From: Imbricaverruca yamaguchii
Lineage: Eukaryota > Arthropoda > Thecostraca > Neoverrucidae
Assembly: GCA_034440575.1 (NCBI GenBank)
Contig: JAOTOL010001552.1
Location: 1,563,001 to 1,627,000, forward strand
DNA length: 64,000 bases
Direction: 5' to 3'
Part shown: positions 1-12,483 of the stretch, piece after piece
How positions within the stretch are numbered: position 1 is the stretch's first letter
Layout: every line of letters begins with the position of its first letter
Made by a program: the position numbers and the translations under genes
Notes under the pieces: generated by a model
Database searches by the model: none
What the model was told of the DNA's origin: nothing
What the model saw: only the letters and a program-made list of their open reading frames with translations

Positions 1-650
1 GTGCAGTGTCGAGCGAATTCACCTTGCACGTGCGCTCGAGATAAACACATCGCGATCGCCTCCAAGCGTTACTAGCAGATGAAGGTGTCTTGCGTAATGC
101 TTATCTGAGAGTTACTAATCGAGAATAAACATAAATAGAAATCCGTCAACTTTGGGAACCCTTCGCATTTCGCTGCAGCGTTGTATCGGCGCCGTCTGCG
201 GGGTGCGACAGCGATCGAAGTTCGTCTGGGTGGTCTGGTGGGTAGGCTGCATGTCGTACAGCCAGGTCCGCCGGCACAGCCTACCAGGCCGGCCGTGGAT
301 CGTCCGCAGTGCTGGCGGACAGCAAGGCTGCCGTCATGGGCGGCTGAAGGGCGTCCCAGTGTCAGTGCGGTCAGGTCGCTCGTCTCCGGCCGGCTGGAGC
401 TGCCCGCGGCCCGCGGCGGCGGCGGCGACGACACGTTAGACGTACTGTTTCTCGCCGCGATAAACACCAACTGTCAGACCGGTAAACACACCCCCGGCAG
501 CCAGCTGGCACCCACTGCGGCTCGCGTCGCAACGCCACTGGAGGTGCGTCTCGCTCGCTGATAAAGCGCGCGCAAAACGGTTCAGGTAACGTCGGTGGTT
601 GGTCCTGCCCAATATCCGTTCCAAATAAAAAGGGCAATGTCTGCACATAG
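1..650. other. GC-rich stretch, no gene assigned
   Basis: This is a GC-rich segment with a short GGC-type trinucleotide run near 411-430. Several overlapping open frames exist on both strands, as expected from high GC, but none shows a motif or residue pattern that I recognise. A possible acceptor (pyrimidines then CAG) lies near 178, but the frame that follows looks arbitrary. I assign nothing here. Confidence 0.4.
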
Positions 651-2283
651 GAACAAGGGAGTAGCTAGGAGTTGCTCAAAGGGGCGGCATATTTCTTGGG
701 TCACTCCGATTCAGAAATTCCAAAAGTTTGCCCAACGATAAAAAATGCGATGAGGTAGGGACAATTTTCAGCGCGCGAAGCGCGCCGAACATTAACGATT
801 TTAGGTCGTGAAAATCTCCTATTTGACCTAGAACACTTTTGGTTCCTGAGGTGGTGGGGGAGGGGGTGAGGTGTCTCGGCCCCCTTGGATGTGTCTGATA
901 CCCATGTTGTTGCGGCTTCTCTGTACCTTCATATTCCATCAAAATGAAAAGTGGTAATCCTGGAATATGGGTGCCGATTCTAGGGCACGCTTATTTCACA
1001 ATTAACATATTGCCTATTGGTGTTGCAGGAATCGCAAAAAATACGGGTAGCATATTAAGATTTAAGAGATACTGGGTTGACCAAAACTTTCTCATGATCA
1101 CCAATGCGCATATAGTTGTGAATGAAAAATGGACCTATGGCTCTGTCGGCTCGCATTCAAAACATATGACACCGTTACTGTGACAACATATGATCCACTC
1201 TCCTCCTCTCCGGTGGCATCCACAGTTACATTTGTGGCACGACCGCTTAAACCCACCAATGCTTTGTGGAATGAATGTAAATGTTTTCGTACCGTGTTTT
1301 CGTGACATGCCTGTTAAACATCCAGCCTATTCGTTGAGGAAAATACTGCAAAATGACTGCTAAACTACATCAGGACAATGCGCATATTGAGACCACATAA
1401 CCCACACCAGGTGTGACCGGATATAAATGTTCATATTCAGGTGTATTTTAACCAAAATGTGCGTGCCTGATTGTGCGATAAATATTGCACTACATCGAAA
1501 TAACTTACTTTAGTCGCTTTAGGAACGAACATTTAGCATACGAAATCAATTTCAGCAATTCTACAAAGAAGTGCGCAATCTTTTCCTGAGATGTTCAAAG
1601 CAAGGGTTACGCAGATTCATTGCCGTCAAAATATGGTGTCCTTTCACCCTCTAAGGCCTTACACGAGGCGCTGCCCTAATTGCAATGCCGCCTATACCAC
1701 AACAAGACACTTTTTACATGGACATGTGCAAATGTTTAACTCCGCAACAATGCATAGAGGAACTTATGGTTTTCTATTTGTTTTGTTTTGTTGTTTTTCC
1801 CAGAACATGACATGTGACCTTTAATATGACCTCGATTCCGACGATACCCGCGTCTTACGATAGCACAATCCAGAATATTAACAGCCATGTGCATTCTTGA
1901 GTGACAATTCCGGTCTTGGAAAATGGCGCCCAGGGGAAATAGAACAAATATGTGGCACGTAACAAAGCATTCCAGACGGTATCAGCATGCGCAAAGGAAT
2001 GTCGTCCACCATTTCCGACTGAAATATTGTTAATATAAATCCGGCTAAGTACTGTGTAATGTAGGTTTCATGTAATTGGTTGTGCCCAACCGATGCTTTC
2101 CATATACCAACACATGACGCAAGATCGTTGGTATAGAGACATTGGAATATACAGAAAATTGCAAAACCGTAAATCTGGGAGTAAATTTTCTTCAACACAC
2201 TTCTTCCAACACCCGGTCAACACAGTTTCTCATAGTCCAGGTAGGATTCGCCAGCCCTCCAACTGAAGGACTATTCCAATGAC
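651..2283. other. Unassigned non-coding stretch
   Basis: No convincing coding region is visible. The only structured element is a GC-only hairpin at 771-785, in which six-base GCGCGC arms flank GAA. Around 850-890 there is a G-rich tract. The rest is plain mixed-composition DNA. Confidence 0.4.
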
Positions 2284-2815
2284 ACTGCTCTCGACATGTG
2301 CTCCTGCTGTTTACTATTGCAAACCAATACAGTCTATGCCACTGCTGTCGACATGTGCTCCTGCTGTTTACTATGGCAAACCAATACAGTCTATGCCACT
2401 GCTGTCGGCATGCGCTCTTGTTGTTTACTATGGTGAACCAATACAGTCTATGCCACTGCTGTCGGCATGCGCTCTTGTTTACTATGGTGAACCAATACAG
2501 TCTATGCCACTGTTGTCGGCATGATCTCTTGCTGTTTACTTTGGTGAACCAATACAGCATAAGCCACTACTATTGGCATGCGCTCCTGCTGTTTATTATG
2601 GTGAACCAATACAGCATAATTGGGCGCTATATAACCAGTAGCAGTTGATGCGCCCTTAAGCCCAAATAATCAATCAATCAATCAATACAGCATAAGCCAG
2701 TGCTGTCGGCATGCGCTCCTGCTGTTTATTATGGTGAACCAATACAGCATATGCCACTGCTGTCGGCATGTGCTCTTGCAGTTTACTACAGTGAACCAAC
2801 ACAGTTTATGGTCTC
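2284..2815. repeat. 57-bp minisatellite
   Basis: About eight tandem units of 57 bp are present, one shortened to 54 bp. Unit starts fall at 2284, 2341, 2398, 2455, 2509 and 2566, and two further units follow at about 2699-2815. Each unit carries CTGCTGTTTACTATGG and CCAATACAG. The array is interrupted at 2620-2682 by a small inserted sequence. Because 57 is divisible by three, both strands stay open over parts of the array; those frames are not genes. Confidence 0.93.
2620..2682 (+). mobile_element. 63-bp retroposon tail inserted in the minisatellite
   Basis: This 63-bp segment interrupts a 57-bp minisatellite unit. The 13 bases CAATACAGCATAA occur immediately before it (2607-2619) and again immediately after it (2683-2695), although an uninterrupted unit has them only once. 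That is the signature of a target-site duplication. The insert contains GGGCGCTATATAA, then a complementary TTGGGC/GCCCAA pair, and ends in a tandem AATC tract. A short insert with a simple-repeat 3' tail and a target duplication fits a severely 5'-truncated LINE or SINE copy on the plus strand. The family is inferred, not recognised. Confidence 0.6.
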
Positions 2816-3474
2816 GGGATATTCAGTGCTGGAGTTGGCTTCCGGAGTAGGGTAACAACTGAGTTGTCGTAGCACAGCCATCAAACTTTAAGGCAGTGCA
2901 TGCCGATGAATTGCATAATGTAGGCCGTTGAATGGACGGATTAGGAGCAGATTTGACAATTCCATGCCAACTTGCACTCGTAAGTTGCGTCACTAAACTT
3001 CTTCAATTAGGCTAAATGTGCATGCCGGCACAGTTTGCCTGGTGCTTTGGCACGATAAACTTGCGACCGTGCGCCTCGTTGGTTAGCAACTTGAGGTTAA
3101 GGGCCTTCAACCAGTGATATAACTGTTAGCGACCAGACTGTCCGCCCCTTCAAAACATGTGATGCTTCTCCGTGAACCAGAGCAAATATGCAACGAGAGC
3201 CGGCGTTTCTTAATAGATTCTTTGGGTCGCCACAAGTCTTGCAACTGCAGCCTCAGCATTCAATCCAATCTGGCACAGCTGGAAAACACCGTCGATTTAT
3301 TTCCTTAAGCCGACTGGTAACTATGCGATAAATCCCACCAAAGTTGGGAAAACCTGGCATCCTTTTCAGGTAACGATTCAATTTTCATTTTCCCCATGGT
3401 GGAGGTGGGTATTCGCAGTCAGCACGGCTGAATACAGCCGGGACATGTGCATGGTTGGGGTGGGGAGAATACTA
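2816..3474. other. Unassigned spacer between minisatellites
   Basis: This is about 660 bp of mixed-composition DNA between two tandem arrays. I see no open frame of note, no hairpin and no repeat. Confidence 0.4.
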
Positions 3475-4745
3475 GCCGTGACCTGGACATGTGTCTGTCT
3501 GGGGTGGGGATGTCCAACTGTCACCTGGACATATGTCTGTCTGGGGTGGGGTTATCGAACTGTGGCCTGGACGTATGTCTGTTTGGGGTGGGGATGTCCA
3601 ACTGTGGCCTGGACGTATGTCTGTCTGGATGGGGATGTTCAACTGTGGCCTGTACGTATGTCTGTCTGGGATGGGGTTATCGAACTGTGGCTTGGACGTA
3701 TGTCTGTCTGGGGTGGGGATGTCCAACTGTGGCCTGGACATATGTCTGTTTGGGGTGGGGATGTCCAACTGTGGCCTGGACATATGTCTGTCTAGGGTGG
3801 GGATGTCCAACTGTGGCCTGGACATATGTCTGTTTGGGGTGGGGATGTCCAACTGTGGCCTGGACATATGTCTGTCTGGGGTGGGGATGTCCAACTGTGG
3901 CCTGGACATATGTCTGTCTAGGGTGGGGATGTCCAACTGTGGCCTGGACGTATGTCTGTCTGGGGTGGGGATGTCCAACTGTGGCCTGGACATATGTCTG
4001 TTTGGGGTGGGGATGTCCAACTGTGGCCTGGACATATGTCTGTTTGGGGTGGGGATGTCCAACTGTGGCCTGGACATATGTCTGTCTAGGGTGGGGATGT
4101 CCAACTGTGGCCTGGACGTATGTCTGTCTGGGGTGGGGATGTCCAACTGTGGCCTGGACATATGTCTGTTTGGGGTGGGGATGTCCAACTGTGGCCTGGA
4201 CATATGTCTGTTTGGGGTGGGGATGTCCAACTGTGGCCTAGACATATGTCTGTCTGGGGTGGGGATGTCCAACTGTGGCCTGGACATATGTCTGTTTGGG
4301 GTGGGGATGTCCAACTGTGGCCTGGACATATGTCTGTTTGGGGTGGGGATGTCCAACTGTGGCCTGGACATATGTCTGTTTGGGGTGGGGATGTCCAACT
4401 GTGGCCTGGACGTATGTCTGTCTGGGGTGGGGATGTCCAACTGTCACCTGGACGTATGTCTGTCTTGGGTTGGGGATGTCCAACTGTGGCCTGGACGTAT
4501 GTCTGTCTGGGGTGGGGATGTCCAACTGTGGCCTGGACATATGTCTGTTTGGGGTGGGGATGTCCAACTGCGGCCTGGACGTATGTCTGTCTGGGGTGGG
4601 GATGTCCAACTGTGGCCTGGACATATGCCTGTCTGGGGTGGGGATGTCCAACCGTGGCCTGGACATATGTCTGTTTGGGGTGGGGATGTCCAACTGTAGC
4701 CTGGAAGTATGTCTTTTTCGGGTGGGTTGCCCAGCTGTCACCTTG
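3475..4745. repeat. 42-bp G-rich minisatellite
   Basis: About 30 tandem units of 42 bp are present. Each unit holds a 10-bp palindrome GACATATGTC (or the variant GACGTATGTC) and a G-rich run GGGGTGGGGATG. Central units are nearly identical, differing mainly at two or three positions, while the edge units are more diverged. Since 42 is a multiple of three, long repetitive open frames run through it on both strands; I treat these as artefacts. Two G4 runs per unit on the plus strand give quadruplex potential. Confidence 0.96.
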
Positions 4746-5104
4746 ACGTATGTCTGCCTGGAGTGGGAGAAGCTACAGCCGGTGGGCATCTCTGCCTAAG
4801 GAGGAGGAGGTGCCCAGCTGCCGCTGGGGAGTGTGACAGCCTGACGTGGAGGATCAGAGGGGAGGGGAGTGTGACTGATGAGCCAACTACACTCGATGGA
4901 CACCAACTTAGGTAGCGACGATCCGGTGCAAAGATAGTGTCAGATTTGCAAACACTACTGCCAGCTGGCATCACTGGTGACCTGTGATTGCTTATCTGAG
5001 CTACGAGCGTGTCAGTGCAGTTTCTAGTAGTGTCGTGACTGGTAATGTGTACGACAAAAAAAATGTGCCGTGCATTTTGGAGAGCAATATGGTTGATGTG
5101 CAGT
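4746..5104. other. Spacer between two minisatellites
   Basis: This is a non-repetitive junction of about 360 bp between the 42-bp and 33-bp arrays, with a GGAGGAGGAGG tract near 4798. No gene is supported. Confidence 0.4.
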
Positions 5105-6035
5105 CGATTGGGAGAAGTAACATGGCTGTGTGCAGTCGACTGTGAGGAGTAACGTGACTGGTGTACAGTCGACTGTGAGGGGTAACATGACTGGTGTACA
5201 GTCGACTGTGAGGAGTAACATGACTGGTGTACAGTCGACTGTGAGGAGTAACATGACTGGTGTGCAGTCGACTGTGAGGAGTAACATGACTGGTGTACAG
5301 TCGACTGTGAGGAGTAACATGACTGGTGTACAATCGACTGTGAGGAGTAACGTGACTGGTGTACAGTCGACTGTGAGGAGTAACATGACTGGTGTACAGT
5401 CGACTGTGAGGAGTAACATGACTGGTGTACAATCGACTGTGAGGAGTAACATGACTGGTGTACAGTCGACTGTGAGGAGTAACATGACTGGTGTACAGTC
5501 GACTGTGAGGAGTAACATGACTGGTGTACAGTCGACTGTGAGGAGTAACATGACTGGTGTACAATCGACTGTGAGGAGTAACGTGACTGGTGTACAGTCG
5601 ACTGTGAGGAGTAACATGACTGGTGTACAGTCGACTGTGAGGAGTAACGTGACTGGTGTACAGTCGACTGTGAGGGGTAACATGACTGGTGTACAGTCGA
5701 CTGTGAGGAGTAACATGACTGGTGTACAATCGACTGTGAGGAGTAACATGACTGGTGTACAGTCGACTGTGAGGAGTAACATGACTGGTGTGCAGTCGAC
5801 TGTGAGGAGTAACGTGACTGGTGTACAGTCGACTGTGAGGGGTAACATGACTGGTGTACAGTCGACTTTGAGGAGTAACATGACTGGTGTACAGTCGACT
5901 GTGAGGAGTAACGTGACTGGTGTACAGTCGACTGTGAGGAGTAACATGACTGGTGTACAGTCGACTGTGAGGGGTAACATGACTGGTGTACAGTCGACTG
6001 TGAGGAGTAACATGGCTGTGTACAGTGGACTGTGA
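5105..6035. repeat. 33-bp palindromic minisatellite
   Basis: About 28 tandem units of 33 bp are present. Most units contain the perfect 12-bp palindrome ACAGTCGACTGT followed by GAGGAGTAACATGACTGG. Variation is confined to a few sites (ACAG or ACAA, AACATG or AACGTG, AGGAG or AGGGG) and recurs in blocks. The 33-bp length keeps every frame without a stop open on both strands, so the long repetitive open frames are not evidence of genes. Confidence 0.96.
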
Positions 6036-6236
6036 GGCGTAGCATGGCTGGTGTACAGTGGACTGTGAGGAATGTGGTGGCTGGTGTTGTGCAGTCACCT
6101 GAGGATTGTGGTGGCTGGTGTTGTGCAGTCACCTGAGGATTGTTGTGGCTGGTGTTGTGCAGTCACCTGAGGATTGTCGTGGCTGGTGTTGTGCAGTCAC
6201 CTGAGGATTGTTGTGGCTGGTGATGTGCAGTCACCT
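6036..6236. repeat. 33/34-bp minisatellite, diverged edge
   Basis: Continuing from the 33-bp array, the unit changes. One or two transitional 33-bp units carry TGTACAGTGGACTGTGAGG, in which the palindrome is broken. About five 34-bp units follow, built on TGGCTGGTGTTGTGCAGTCA and CTGAGGATTG. The two unit types share GGCTGGTGT and CAGT, so this looks like one array that drifted at its edge. Confidence 0.85.
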
Positions 6237-6493
6237 ATGAGAAGTGATGTGACACTTTGACACAGTGGTGCTGCTATGGCTCCCGGTATGCTGACAGGCA
6301 TCGGCATAGCTCTGTCGTCTTGCGCTCTTGCGGGCCAGTGAGTATGAATTGAGGAAACCAAGACTGGCTCAGTGCTTACGGGTACAGGTACCGTGGTCAT
6401 GTTAAATCGTGAACTGCCGCCAGCAGACCATATATCTGCATCTGACTAGGTAGTGGGACTGGAGGTGTCATCCTACAACTTATTTTTATACAC

Positions 6494-8117
6494 ATTAGAG
6501 AATCTTTGAAACTCCAATTTGGAAAATTCTTGGAAAAGTCCCCGAAACATGAAACTTCGAAACCGATGGCCGGACATTGACTTTATCTATCTCGGGTGTA
6601 CTGGACCCTAAGACCAGAATTGGAAGACCACATGATCTACTATTTAATTGTAGAAGATATGTAAGATCTAGGATATTTAAACAGTCATATAGGTCAATAT
6701 TACCACACTTAACCAATACCATTAAATTATGTCTCAGTAGTGGGATATTCCCCAAGCCATTCAAAATTGTTGTTGTAAAGCCCATCTACAAAACGGTGAC
6801 CCTTCAACATTTAGTAACTACAGACCAATTAGCATTCTTCCATATATATCAAAAATATTAGAAAAGATAACCTACAACCAACTCTTGGAACATTTCACCC
6901 TACATAACCTACTTTCAGACAAGCAATTTGGTTTTAGAAAAGAGAGGTCCATATACTCTACTCTTAATACGGAGCCTGATTACCAAAGGATTTGAAAATA
7001 ATGAATATGTTGTAGGAATTTACCTTGACTTGAGAAAGGCATTTGATACCGTTGACAAAGAAATATTGTGTGCAAAAATGGAAAAATATGGTGTAAAGGG
7101 AAATGCAATGAAGATAATACAGTCATATTTATCAGGAAGAACACAAGCTACTACATTAAATAGCAGTACCTCTACTTTCAGAAAAAATGAAATGGGTGTG
7201 CCACAAGGCTCAATTTTAGGCCCCTTACTCTTTATAATATATATAAATGATATTTTAAATTTACATGTAGAATATGAGGCATTTCTATATGCTGATGACA
7301 CTGCCATTTTTTCAAAAGCACTGACTATACAGAGCATCATCACAAGATCACAAATTACTTGCCAAACATTTCGCAATGGCTACATTCAAATCGTTTGTCA
7401 TTAAATGAATCCAAAACTGTATACCAGATATATAACAATCACAAAACAGATATTGATATCCAGATTGAATTTAATGGAATTTCTGTTTTACATCAGAATC
7501 CGGTAAAATACCTTGGTGTATACGTAGATGAAAATTTGAAATTTGCATCCCATATCAGCAGTGTCTCAAACATGATAAGTCGCAACATAAGAATGATATC
7601 AAAAATTAAATATCTCCTAGGGAAAAATCACCTCCTAAAATTGTATAATGCATTAATTGTTCCATATATCAATTATTGCTGTTTTCTCTGGGATTCAAAC
7701 TATGCTAAGCAGACACACACATTATTGTTACTTCAGAAAATAATTATGCGTATTATTGAGGGTGTATTTCCTCCCCAGAGTGCAAACACTATCTTGAAGA
7801 AATACAAAATTTTAAAAGTCCAAGATCTAGCAAAACTTCAAATGATGCTTATTATGCAAAAATTCATTTATCATCAGCTACTTCATACTATCAGACCAAT
7901 TTTCACAGAATTGCTTGACTCCCCATATTCCACAAGACTACAAAGCCACTTCCAGCATAGGTATTCAAACACAAATTATCGTCTCTTCACCATCGAATGT
8001 TTTGGACCCAATCTTTGGAACTCCATCATAGCAAAGCATTTTCTGCATTCAGAGATACCAAATTCTAATAGTGTTCTAAAAAATCACATTAAGACATATT
8101 TCTTGAGCAGATATTAA
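6494..8117 (+). mobile_element. Degenerate AT-rich non-LTR retrotransposon
   Basis: This is a 5'-truncated non-LTR retrotransposon copy recognised from its reverse transcriptase. It is markedly more AT-rich than the sequence on either side, so its base composition is that of the element and not of the local DNA. The 3' untranslated part may continue through the TG/TA microsatellite to about 8.7 kb, but no poly(A) tail or target duplication is visible to fix the end. Confidence 0.85.
6577..8117 (+). pseudogene. Reverse transcriptase pseudogene (Jockey/CR1-like)
   Basis: The intact ancestor copied element RNA into DNA at a nicked target. Readable pieces in order are FSNYRPISILPYISKILEK and KQFGFRKERS (about 6800-6950), motif A DLRKAFDTVDKEIL (about 7027), motif B GVPQGSILGPLLFIIYINDI (7195-7254), the catalytic YADDTAIF (about 7288) and the thumb region YLGVYVDENLKFASHI (about 7510). 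The last frame then runs to a stop at 8115-8117. Reading requires at least three frame changes, near 6793, 6960 and 7350, and the endonuclease and ORF1 are absent. The motif spacing and the GVPQGSILGP form suit the Jockey/CR1/Rex1 group; exact clade placement is inferred. It cannot make a functional protein. Confidence 0.88.
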
Positions 8118-8137
8118 AATACTTAGCAGTTAATTGT

Positions 8138-8362
<225 letters not shown>

Positions 8363-11194
8363 CACGTAACCATATAAAAAGTTGAAAACACCCAACCACT
8401 GGTTCCTCCCACATTCCACCCAGCAACAAGCCCATGCTTAGCTGGATGGAGTTGTGAGAGGAGCCAAAGTTAAACAATAATTACAAATCAGGAGTGCTCA
8501 CCACCATCCGGCCACAAACCAGCTGCTAGCATTAATTATAGTTTAGACACTAATTCCTTGTTGGGATGGATCCAGGGTCAGTCATATGCCTCCTTTGGGT
8601 ATGACTAGTAGCAGCATTTTTTATTATTAGTTCTACTGCTCTAATACCCGATATTTATATGCTTGTTTATTTGTTTTCCATCTCTTAGCTGGGAGTACCG
8701 CGACTTTACTGTTTATTTTATGGTGTTAACGTAAGGTGCTTGCAGTCGTTGGGTAAGGAGAGGGGGCGCTCCTGGTCACCTGATCCTGGGTGGCGGACAT
8801 TAAAAAAGAGCATGATCACTCCGAGCATTCCGTGGCTATCCTGGAAAAGCATTAAGGGAGTGAAGGGAGGGGAAAATTCGCCCCGTACTTCTAGAGTTAA
8901 ATATATATTTTAGAAATGTACACCAAGAATGCACAGTATGCCTGGATTTCTCGATATCTATCGCTGATTCATCATCAGACACTCGCATCCTTGACTATTT
9001 TATTTCGATGTTATTGACCATTTAGGTTAGGAGATCAATGGATACGCGGCAGAAGAATATCTGACGACTGGCGCAAATATTGCACCGCTTACGGCCGTGT
9101 GGATCACATGAGCGAGGCTGACGCCGACAGATGTCGACTGAGTAGGCAGTAGTCGCCCAGTAACACGTGGCCAACACTATCAGAGAAAACATATTGTTGG
9201 ATGTAACGCCGCTCCACAGATGTGCTGCGCTGGTATCGTGGTCCAATAGCTGCCTGATTAAAAGAAAGTTTGATTTAGCGAGCTGCCACATGCTGCCGAT
9301 CGAACACTGCCGCATAGCTCATCCCTGAAGCGAGGCATTTGTGGAAAACGTAGTCATCCACTTCAGCACTTCCATCGGCACTCGGCACCTTTATCCAGTA
9401 TGGTGTGACTGCTAGAGTGCTCGAGCTTTATTTTTCTGCAGTGGAGTGGTGCTAAGTGTTAATTATGCGAATATCACATTGATTTGTATACCGTTGCATT
9501 TCATAAGCGCGTTTCGGGAATTGCTCGCACAGATAAGTCAAATGGTACACTCGAGCTGCAACATTCGGCATCAAACTCTGCCTGATAAAATGGATGGTAC
9601 TGTTAGTCGACCTTACCTAAGTACAGTGAACTGATGGTGATACCGAGCCGGGACTGAAAGCAGTTTTCCTCAAGAACCATTTTTGGCCTACCTGCTTCAA
9701 CTAGTCGTGATCGTATTTGTTGGGTGATATTGTTGGCGTGCGGTACACTATACGGCCAGCTGCAGTTACCCCAACCACTGCCGAATTATGTATGGGGTCC
9801 TCGTAGAATATTCATTAGATAGTTGTTGTCCACATCTCAAGAAAACGCCTGTTGTTTCAACTACCATTCGCCAGAGGACAAACCTCGTAAACACTTTTCC
9901 TAGGCTTTCCGACTTCATATTCTTGCATCGAATGTAGCACGGGAGAGTGTGTTTGCAAACAGCAAAAAGTAAGCAAGGAAACAAAAACAAAATTATTTGA
10001 CAAGCAATCTCTTCAGGTACCGTTTGCGTTTTTGTGGGATTATCCTTCTCATTACATTGCTGCCCTGTTTACTCTCACTTATCAAAGTACAGCAGTTTGG
10101 TCCGGCAACCATGCACAGGCAGGTATCAATTACGGTCATCAATTTCACGCAGTTATCACTGCATGTCTAGCTACTTTCGTTTGATGAGTGCATAGTGAAG
10201 TATGTTTATCAGTGAATGCATTGAGAAGGCGGAGATATTTAGCTGCAAATTTAAGTTTGTACTGAATATTTCCATCGGTATCAGTAATATTTCCGAATAT
10301 CAATCCGTCGATAATTCAGCGCCATACATGATGAGTAAGAACGGGTGCTGGTGTTAAAATTCCCTCATGTCAAGCAGTTAGGTGATGTTGGAGCCGACAA
10401 CTTTGTTCCACAACCTCCTCGATATTGTTCCTTCTTACATGCACACAATCAATGGGATCCTGATCAGCTTTACTTTAATGCTGCATCACATGTAAGCCTA
10501 TAAGCTAGATGGCTTTATTCCTTCTTTATAAATAACTAGTTCTTGGTATAAAAGTTCGCTTGGATCGTTTGCGTTATTACTATGGAGCTTATAGTTAGTG
10601 ATGGATAAGTGTACATACACCCTGTATGACATCTACGACACGGATATGCCATATTTTATTTATGTCTTGGTTTGCCTGAGCATACGTGTCGAGCATTTGC
10701 CAGGATGGCTTATTTGTTGAAACTCAACAATAATTTCCATCTCGTAAATTTAGATGAATTTAAGGCGTCACTGATTGAATCATTTCAATTGAAATTTACT
10801 TGAATAGCTTTTATTGAAGTGTCAACAATGGTCTTTAATAACCTGGACATCGCCGCCAGAGCGTTCAATGCTCCACATCATTCTCTCACAGAAACCTGCA
10901 ATATGTTTAAATATGTGGTACAAGCAAATGGTTGAAAAATACAAGAACAATTATCGGCGGCGTTTACCACTCTTAATGCATAACCATGATCCAAATTGCA
11001 TGACTCAAGGCAGAAATAAGAGCTCCTTTTGACAATGAAGAGTCTCCTCCCTGGGCTTGAGTTCGACACCCCGGTGATATTAATCCTCTCCACCACCAGG
11101 AATGGATGGGACTTGCTGGTCGCAGTGTCAGTGTGTATCACAGTCTGCCTGCACGCAAGAATTCCACGACCTGTCTTTGAACGTACGCTTAACC
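8363..11194. other. Long unassigned stretch
   Basis: This is about 2.8 kb with no recognisable gene. The first 300 bp may be the 3' untranslated part of the upstream retrotransposon. Open frames here are short and lack any family motif. I see no tandem repeat, strong hairpin or RNA gene. Confidence 0.4.
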
Positions 11195-12060
11195 CGCGCC
11201 GTCTTTCCGGTCAGATCCTCACACCTCGTCTCGGGGGGGGGTGGGGATGGGGGTAGTATCCCCTCTGAAATCCAAACTAAGCATCGCATGAAAACGAAAG
11301 AGGTGTCATCGGAATGGGCTCGACGAGTAGGGTCCGGGTCCACCCTACAAAACAATTTCCACCAAAAGTGACGTTATCAGGGGGGCTAGATTTTCACGAC
11401 TTTTCACGACTTACATTATGTTTTTGGCTCTGGGGAGTTCATTTTGGGAGATATATGTAAAAACATTTATTTGGAATGAGAAAAGGACGGCGAAATAGAC
11501 TAGGGCTATATATTTTGCCCCCCCCCCCAAATATATTTTTTTGAAATTTCAAAATTTTGAGCTTCCAAGTTGTCTTTAATTTTCTTTTTCCAATGGGTAG
11601 AGCAGACAGCGAAACGTTGCTGGAAGTCAACTTCCACTAATCAAAAATGAATCCTTTAGCCAGAATCCTCTATTTGAACTGCAATTTGACAAACACGCAA
11701 ACTCTATATGTAGTGAAAAACGAAAAAATTGAAATATTCCACTCATACTTTTGTTGAATTCCTAAAGATAAGCAAACGCTGAAAGCTTCATTAAAATATC
11801 TGTATCCGTTAAAGCGTGACGACTGGTTTAACTTTTTGGAGGTGACCTCACTTGACCTTGACTAACTCGTTGACCCTAAATGACCTGACTTCAACATTTT
11901 GAAACGGCATGCCAAATTGATGTGGAAAAAGGTATGCCAAATTTTGGCGCGCTGCCCCGCGCCGATCGTCCACTATCCGAGAAAAACCTGAGTGCGGGGC
12001 GGGGCGGTTAAAGAACCCCCTGAGACGGGACGGATTAAAGAATTTCGGGATCAATGTTGT
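11195..12060 (+). repeat. Dispersed repeat family A, copy 1
   Basis: This segment matches 46660-47465 in inverted orientation along nearly its whole length. Shared blocks in order are the complement of the GGTCAGATCCTCACACC end, GAACTCCCCAGAGCCAAAAA, the GTTGACTTCC area, AAGCAAACGCTGAAAG and GTGACCTCACTTGACCTTGA. No coding frame survives in either copy. It contains an 11-base C run near 11520 and a G-rich block (9 G, then TGGGGATGGGGG) near 11235. The element class is unknown; without terminal repeats or a tail it could be a non-autonomous transposon or part of a larger element. Confidence 0.85.
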
Positions 12061-12483
12061 GATAGATTTTGGCAACTATAAGACTGGAAAGAGTAGACCT
12101 AGCCCGGAGTGAGACAATTAGAGGTTAAAATGCAGTAATATAATGCGAACACTGTTGAACGCTGTTCATGAACGGGAACGCCGGCAATAACCTACTTGTT
12201 TCAACACAATTCAAAGTATTTCATAGAGAGTATCGGGATTCAAATGATCAGAATCCAAATCGAAAGAGTACATCTGACGCTAAGCGCAAAAATTAATACG
12301 CGAAATACTGTAACAAAAATAGATCACAATTTCACGGGCGTGACGGCCGGGTCGATGCATTCGGCTGAACGCTTGTACCATATACGACACGAGAGTAGCC
12401 TCGCTCGGGCTTCGCCTTGGCTGGTAATCAGCACCAGCATAATGCGCCTATGACGGTGCTGGACAAGCGAGAGCAAGTTTCAA
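12061..12483. other. Unassigned stretch beside the tRNA-like module
   Basis: This is about 420 bp without a recognisable gene. If the tRNA-like module at 12484-12546 heads a SINE on the minus strand, the SINE body would lie here. The local palindromic pair CCAGCACC and GGTGCTGG (about 12430-12460) would then be part of that body. Confidence 0.35.

Noticed and set aside
3475..5104. Possible CRISPR array
   Set aside because: Repeats are head-to-tail without unique spacers, there are no cas genes, and the surrounding DNA is eukaryotic.
3445..6132. Very long open frames (up to several hundred codons) on both strands
   Set aside because: They are created by 42-bp and 33-bp tandem units, whose lengths are multiples of three and which lack stops. 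The peptides are pure repeats, and similar frames run in both directions.
11040..11085. B-box-like GAGTTCGACACC as a tRNA gene
   Set aside because: No A box lies at a suitable distance upstream, and no cloverleaf can be drawn.
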